The notes below the pieces were generated by a model. That model saw only the letters and a program-made list of their open reading frames with translations. It made no database searches and had not been told where the DNA came from. The position numbers and the translations under genes are program-made. Source: Hetaerina americana (taxonomy: Eukaryota; Arthropoda; Insecta; Odonata; Calopterygidae). Taken from it: a stretch of 64,000 nucleotides of DNA. This document shows positions 58,573 through 64,000 of this stretch, piece by piece (the first letter of the stretch is position 1; each line of letters begins with the position of its first letter). The DNA is taken from positions 89,596,052 through 89,660,051 of the forward strand of contig JAKTNV010000004.1 of assembly GCA_022747635.1 (NCBI GenBank), in the 5' to 3' direction.

Positions 58573-59924
58573 ACCAACATACCCTTGCCGTAAACACAGT
58601 AATCAACCTGTCGTTGTGCTCCCCTTATTACCCTGATGTGTGAATTTAATATCCAGTCGGGCTCATTATTGGGTGAACACAACCATCACCTACCAAACCA
58701 ACCTTCGTATTGATTACTTTGTGTTTGTAAAAATAATTCCATGAGAGTTGTGATGATTTATTTATTTTTGATATGGTTTTTTATTCAATGGATTTATTAG
58801 TTTTTGACTGCATGAATGAACGGTTATATGTAATTACAGCTTCATTCGTTTTTGCAATATGCTATTTTGCAGCTTAACAATTTGTTGGAGAATGGGTGGA
58901 TTCGTACTGAATATTTAATGGTTTGCAGTTTTGTGTGTCCGCCTCATGAAAAAATGGTTTCCGTTGCTAAATTGTCCTTCTGCCGCAACCGAGAGACAAC
59001 TATGAGTGCCGGTGCGTAGAATCCCATTTTCCAAAAGCCTAGAAAAGTTCATTGCTGCGGTTTGGAACGTAGCTATGAGTTTGAGGATAATATATTTATC
59101 CCTTTTTGAAGGATCGTTTTATTGATATTCATAGAGAAATACACAGAGTTAAGGATATCTTCTGTGTCTATCACTGCAGCGAATGCAAATGGATAATCCA
59201 TTAACGTTTCGTGCTATATAATGTTTTTATTTTAATTTATCATTCCTGTAATATTCATGAATTCACTTAATATCCTCAGAATGAATGTAAATTTTGATTC
59301 CTTTAATTCATTAAACAATGAGCATTATGCAAATAATAGTTGGGCAATTACCGCAAAAACAATTTTTCATGAGCATGTCAAAATTATTCAAAATAACGTT
59401 GCTTTGTTTCTAAAATATTACCTTCGGACTCGTTCAGTTGGATGGAAAAGATATCTGGATGGCTCGTTTGTAATTGCTAATGAATATTTGTTTCCTTTCA
59501 TTTTCGAATATTTTTTCGGGATGAATTGATTCGGTTTGGAAAAGTCGAATAAATTAACGTAAAATATTCCGTCTGCCTGTGATGTAATGTTCAAGGCTGT
59601 AATTAACGACCGTGCTTTGATTGTGGATGATCACAATAATATTTTTGTCCTCTTACAGACAGGTGATTAACTTCAGAATAATAATATCGGTTATTGGTAG
59701 AATTATTTTTCATAATGGCATACGGTTTTTCGAATTCATGACATAATCGCTCTTCATAATTAGGTCTGCTGCTATGATTGTGCGAAAAAAAAATTACAAG
59801 GAGGCGTAATTACATTCCAATGAAGGTGGATGGCTGATTACTTCTGCTATGAATGTAGACGCAAGCTTGTGCTTTTGACTTACTGAAAAGGGAGCAAACT
59901 GCACAGGATTGAAAATAAATATTT
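58573..59924. other. No gene recognised
   Basis: AT-rich sequence; the 90-codon plus frame at 59257-59529 is not recognised. Confidence 0.5.
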
Positions 59925-60122
59925 TATTTGTCGACTTATTTGGGAGAGGTTGAGACTAATAGTCCCTTCTTCCACCTAACCCTACTTTACAAACATTACC
60001 TTGAAGATAATTGCATACAACCAAGCCCTAGGTGGAGGGAAATCCACCTTGGCGGGAATCGAAACCGCGACCTCTGGGTTGGTAGGCGAGGACGTAACCC
60101 CGCCGCCTCCGCGGCCGGCAAA
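59925..60122 (-). repeat. tRNA-derived SINE-like segment
   Basis: The minus strand from about 60118 has GCCGGCCGCGGAGGCGGCGG, an A-box-like region, then GAGGTCGCGGTTTCGATTCC, B-box-like. A body CCACCTAGGGCTTGG follows and continues to about 59930. The spacing and box order fit a tRNA-derived SINE head; it is not a functional tRNA gene. Its body differs from those at 18980 and 24525. Confidence 0.5.
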
Positions 60123-61649
60123 AATAGAATGGATGGAAAGTAAATTGGGAAAAAGAAAATGTAATTACACCCTTGAAAAGTACTGGGTGGAAGTTAAATA
60201 TTTAATATTACAAGCGAAAACGGCCTCACCAACTTCACAGTTCGAATGTATTTAAAAGAAATGAACTGAAATGAGGGCATTAGGGCATGAATTTTCTTAT
60301 TAAAAGTAGGAAGGTAAAAAAACGATAGAAAAGCTGACGCAAATCTTGGTTAAAAATGGGAAAAAGGGTCATTTAAAACTCTTAAATGAAGTATTTTTTC
60401 GGATCATAAAATTGATCGTCCACGAATGGAATTGGTCAAATTTTTGGGTGAAGTCTTGGATTATAATTAGGAGAAATCTATACGCATAGGAATACTCGTA
60501 TGTGCGCGGACGAAATGTTACGCGGGCTGGAGAAGTTGGTGGAGCAAATGCGAATAAGAACCATTGTAAGCATGTCAATCTTTCTGTTGCATGGGCTCAC
60601 ACTTGCGCCATCTAACGCCCTCATTCAGAATTGGATGCCATTCCGGGACCCTAAAAAGATTGTCGGGTTAGGGTTGAACAGTTACATCCCTCGCGCCACG
60701 TCGCAAATATCTTTTCCCACCGAAACTTTCATCATCCCTCATATCCACTTTGGACTCTTAAAACTTCTCGGATATTCCCGCTTTGAAGTCGACATAATTT
60801 CCAATTTGGATTCCGCTTTTATGGCATCCGGAAATGACGTATGGCCCGAAAAATTTGTCGGGAGGAAGATGTATAAGAGATGATGCAGGGGGGGGGGGAG
60901 GGGGACGACATCCCCTTCCGATGTATTTTGGATTGCAGTCACGATCCTCGAGAGATCTTTGCGAGGGATGGGGCATGGGCGTCTGCTGGGGGAGGTTGTA
61001 TGTGAGCGGATGGATGGGATCAGGGATGAATGGGGCAAAAACGAAGGACGGAAAGGTCAAGAGGCAAAGAGACGCGATTTCAGGGCGTGGCAGGAGGTGG
61101 TCGCTTCCTCTTCGCTAACCCCCTCGCTTTGGTACTCTCAGTTTGAATTGTTACTTCCACCCGAAGAACCTTCACGTCTAGCTGCATCTTTGGTTATTTC
61201 CATCAGAAAGCTAAGAAAGGAAGAGTGAAGTCATGGACGTGAACTCGATGTAAGAAACTGTTCAAAGGGCTATCACCACTTCCTGCAAATCGTCACGAAT
61301 AGTACATTCGACAAGAGAGAGGTGATGAGTCATTTCATTGCTGGGTAATTTAAAATTTTACACGTCACAGATGACCCGCACGGGAAGATCTTTCGAAGGT
61401 TACGACTGCAATCAAAAATATGTCGAGAGGGAATGTCGCACCCCCCCCCCCCTTTCTGCACCTCTTACACATCACGCAGCTCCTCCTTAATGTATAGGAC
61501 CAATATTTCCGGGCCATGACTATTATCCGGATATCCACTTTCAAAGAGGCTTTCAGATGTATTAAGAAACACTTCGGTATGTAGTATTCTTAATAAATCA
61601 ATGTTGATAAATTATCAAAATCGAACGGGGCATGATCTGCTCGTTAAAG
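60123..61649. other. No gene recognised; G11 and C12 runs
   Basis: It contains a 127-codon plus frame (60500-60883) and others to 61228 with no recognisable domain, a run of 11 G (60888-60898) and a run of 12 C (61441-61452). Confidence 0.45.
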
Positions 61650-61651
61650 TA

Positions 61652-62208
61652 CAGGGTTCGTCCGGAAAATAAGTGTACTGACTACTGATTTTTTTCCCGC
61701 CGCTCCAGGCGCGCCCAGCACCGCTCTGACGGGCTGCGATTGGAGGGGGGTATGTTGGCAAGTGACGCTGAAAAAGGCAGTCGGCTCTGAGCTGTGGTGT
61801 AGTGAGGAGCTCTGTTAACGCGAACCTCCACGCTCGACCCACGTCACGGAACGCGATGCCGAAGTTTTTGGAGCAGCGTTATTCCATCAAATTTGCGGTA
61901 AAGCTTGGGAAATCGTCTACCGAAACTGTCGGTATGATTAACCAGGCTTACGGGGAGTCAGCCATGTCCAGAAACATGATCTTTCGGTGGCACAAGATGT
62001 TCGTGGAGGGCAGAGAAGAGGTCGACGACGAGTCTTCGAGAGGTTCCCGATGATGCCTTCGCGGGAGCGTTCCAGGAATGGCAACGCCGCTGGAACAAGT
62101 GTATCGACTCACAAGGGTCCTATTTTGAAGAATATTAGCTTAAGATATGTAAAAGTGTAATAATTTTTTTTCCTGAGCTCAGTACACTTATTTTCAGGAC
62201 GAACCCTG
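61652..62208 (+). mobile_element. mariner deletion derivative (MITE-like), 557 bp
   Basis: Bounded by TA (61650-61651 and 62209-62210). Inverted termini: CAGGGTTCGTCCGGAAAATAAGTGTACTG at the left and its near-exact complement at the right (about 62181-62208, one gap). Inside, the plus frame 61802-62053 includes MPKFLEQRYSIKFAVKLG from 61857 and WHKMFVEGREEVDDE, the mariner N-terminal helix-turn-helix region. It then runs directly, in another frame, into DDAFAGAFQEWQRRWNKC and the C-terminal SQGSYFEEY with stop (about 62052-62130). The whole catalytic DD34D core is deleted, leaving about 90 N-terminal and 30 C-terminal codons. It cannot encode a transposase but keeps the ends that one could bind. 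Confidence 0.88.
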
Positions 62209-62210
62209 TA

Positions 62211-64000
62211 GCTGCAAACATTTGAGATGATGAAATTATGAATTGCAATTCGTCTTTTTTTGTGTTTTCTATCACCCCCGCCCCCTTCAACACCATGTCC
62301 CTCTTCGAAGGAGTGATACCTAACGCAGTCTGCTACCAACAGCAGGGTGGCACTGTTTCTAATTGTGGCACAAGGGATGGGGGCCTTAAGTTGCATTGCC
62401 GTGGGTTAACAGAATTGTATTCTTCTTGCTTTGCAGATTTGCATAACTTCTTGTTTTGCCATGTGGGGTTTCTATCTTATTAGTGGTTGTGGTTCATTTT
62501 GATTCTCTCATTTTCTATTTACCCGAGAACTTCTATGGTGGGTTTAATTAGCACTTATTTTAAACTAAGTTTCTGCTAACATTTATCTGAATTTGAACCA
62601 CAATCCAAGTATTTTCAGGGATTTTGAGTGAATGTTTTTTTCCCCTTATCCTTTCTCTGTAAAGACCCTTCCTCTCCCGCGCCCTTCCCACCTGGTGCTT
62701 GCTCCCATTGCCACTCATTTTTGGTGAATTTGCCGGATATTAATGTTGAAACAGACATCCTTTAAACAATCAGAAATATGTGCGTTGAAAATCTGTTTGA
62801 TGTTGTTGTTTCTTTATGAGATAAGAAAAGTATCCTCACCTGCACTCATTGGACTTTGTTACACAGGACCAGCAGCAGTTTTGCATCCAAAATGAAATTT
62901 TGTGGAATAATTTTCGACAAAGGCACAACTCTTGCACAGATACGTAGACTATGGGAAGTGAGTGTGTTTTGAATCTTTATAAAGCCTTTAATGGTTTGGA
63001 TTCAGGATTTATTTATTATTATTTCGTAAAAGGAGATTTCTCGCAAAGTGACTGAGGAATTTCGTAATTCGCATCTACCTAGCCTGGGTTATTTGTGCTT
63101 CACTGGGGTGTTACTTGACTCTCTTTGCATTCTAGTATATTGCACATTGCATCGTTTGATGTATGAGTAATTTGTTGTCGTTTATGCACGAAAAGTATTC
63201 ATCTAAAATTTTCACACATTTTTTGCAATGCAAATATCAAATTTTGCGTGTTGTCTGTCTGATGCGGATGATTTTTCCCGAATATTTAAAGGTAAAAGAA
63301 ATAAATAGGCTGCTCTATAAAGATGAGGATCCATTTAACTATTTTAGGACATTATGATCTTGCCATGTAATAATAAAGAAAGTAATTTTTTTATATCGTC
63401 ATATTACAAAGAGATATACGGGTATCTATTTAGAAAATACATTTTGGGAACATAAAACATTAAAAAATGGATCTTCAAAAAGATATATATCCTCCTTGAC
63501 TTAATCTATAGATCCCCATTTAAATAGTTGCTCCCGTCAATCCTAGATCCGCTGCTCTAAACTATTGCCTCCGCTTCTGTCTACTTTCATTTTTTTTATT
63601 TTCTGATTTCTTGTGACTTGACTTTCTTTTAAGCAGAATATTTTTTGCCGACCTAATTGTGGTAAAAGTCTCATCGTGAATAACTAACCAGTGGGGTGCA
63701 CTCGCGTAAAAGGTTCTGTCCTGCTGCTTGCTTAAATACGAACTTTGAAATCTAGGTTTGGTTACCAATTTATGTGAGCAAATGAGAGTGATTGCCATCG
63801 TTAAAGAAATATTTGTCTTTTTAGTCCAATCAAAGTAGATAATTAAAGGGATCTTTATTCACCTGACCATTATCTCCAGAATGGTGGAAATATTTGGAAC
63901 AAGGAAAAGAACGAATGTCGCTCGTTCGTTCGTTAATTGTGGTACCATACTTGAATGGAACTAAGATCCCGATCATATGTTCAGTCGCCCGATTCGAAAT
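62211..64000. other. No gene recognised
   Basis: Mostly AT-rich. A TTCTTGCTTTGCAG acceptor-like site occurs at about 62423-62436, but no exon can be supported. Short frames only. Confidence 0.45.

Noticed and set aside
60500..60883. 127-codon plus frame
   Set aside because: No family recognised and it ends just before a poly-G run; unsupported.
1..64000. CRISPR arrays, operons, rRNA genes, phage or plasmid features
   Set aside because: None seen; composition and transposon content are eukaryotic.

Overview
The window looks like nuclear DNA of an arthropod, most probably an insect with a large, repeat-rich genome. It is AT-rich by eye, has very low coding density and (TA)n/(CA)n microsatellites. 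Its recognisable coding sequence is almost entirely transposon-derived: Penelope-like elements (PLEs), mariner DNA transposons and non-LTR retrotransposons (LINEs), plus tRNA-derived SINE-like segments. I recognise no host protein-coding gene; the rest reads as intergenic or intronic DNA. Species cannot be named from sequence alone.

Layout. 1-11.6 kb: a decayed PLE reverse-transcriptase fragment (1.1-1.7 kb, minus), a fold-back with a hammerhead-like core (2.2 kb), a 37-bp repeat pair (6.6 and 7.3 kb) and GC/CpG-rich blocks (6.5-7.0, 8.5-9.6 and 10.0-11.6 kb), the last holding a weak candidate exon. 11.6-24.5 kb: a second hammerhead-like fold-back (12.8 kb), a tentative DNA-transposon relic (13.1-14.2 kb), a hairpin (17.5 kb), a (TA)n array, a nested-hairpin element (18.7 kb), a SINE-like segment (19.0 kb) and a LINE 3' fragment (20.4-21.1 kb). 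24.5-37.3 kb: a SINE-like segment, a minus-strand LINE (about 25.0-27.6 kb) split by a mariner (25.5-26.4 kb), and a plus-strand LINE relic (31.3-32.4 kb).

37.3-40.9 kb is the best-preserved unit: a complete PLE on the minus strand. It has an uninterrupted 815-codon ORF (reverse transcriptase plus GIY-YIG endonuclease), about 410-bp inverted terminal arms that differ by one homopolymer unit, a 64-bp direct repeat, a hammerhead-ribozyme-like motif in each arm, and a target-site duplication of 11-13 bp. The shared pre-insertion sequence can be read on both sides. It looks like a recent insertion and a potentially autonomous copy.

40.9-64 kb: a mariner with both terminal repeats (43.4-44.6 kb), two further LINE relics (45.5 and 48.4-49.3 kb), a mariner relic (46.8-47.6 kb), a (TA)n region enclosing a 5'-truncated LINE tail (58.0-58.6 kb), a SINE-like segment (59.9-60.1 kb) and a 557-bp mariner deletion derivative with intact termini (61.65-62.2 kb). 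The genes do not form a pathway: each autonomous element encodes its own mobilisation enzyme, and the hairpin, SINE and MITE-like units are probable non-autonomous relatives.
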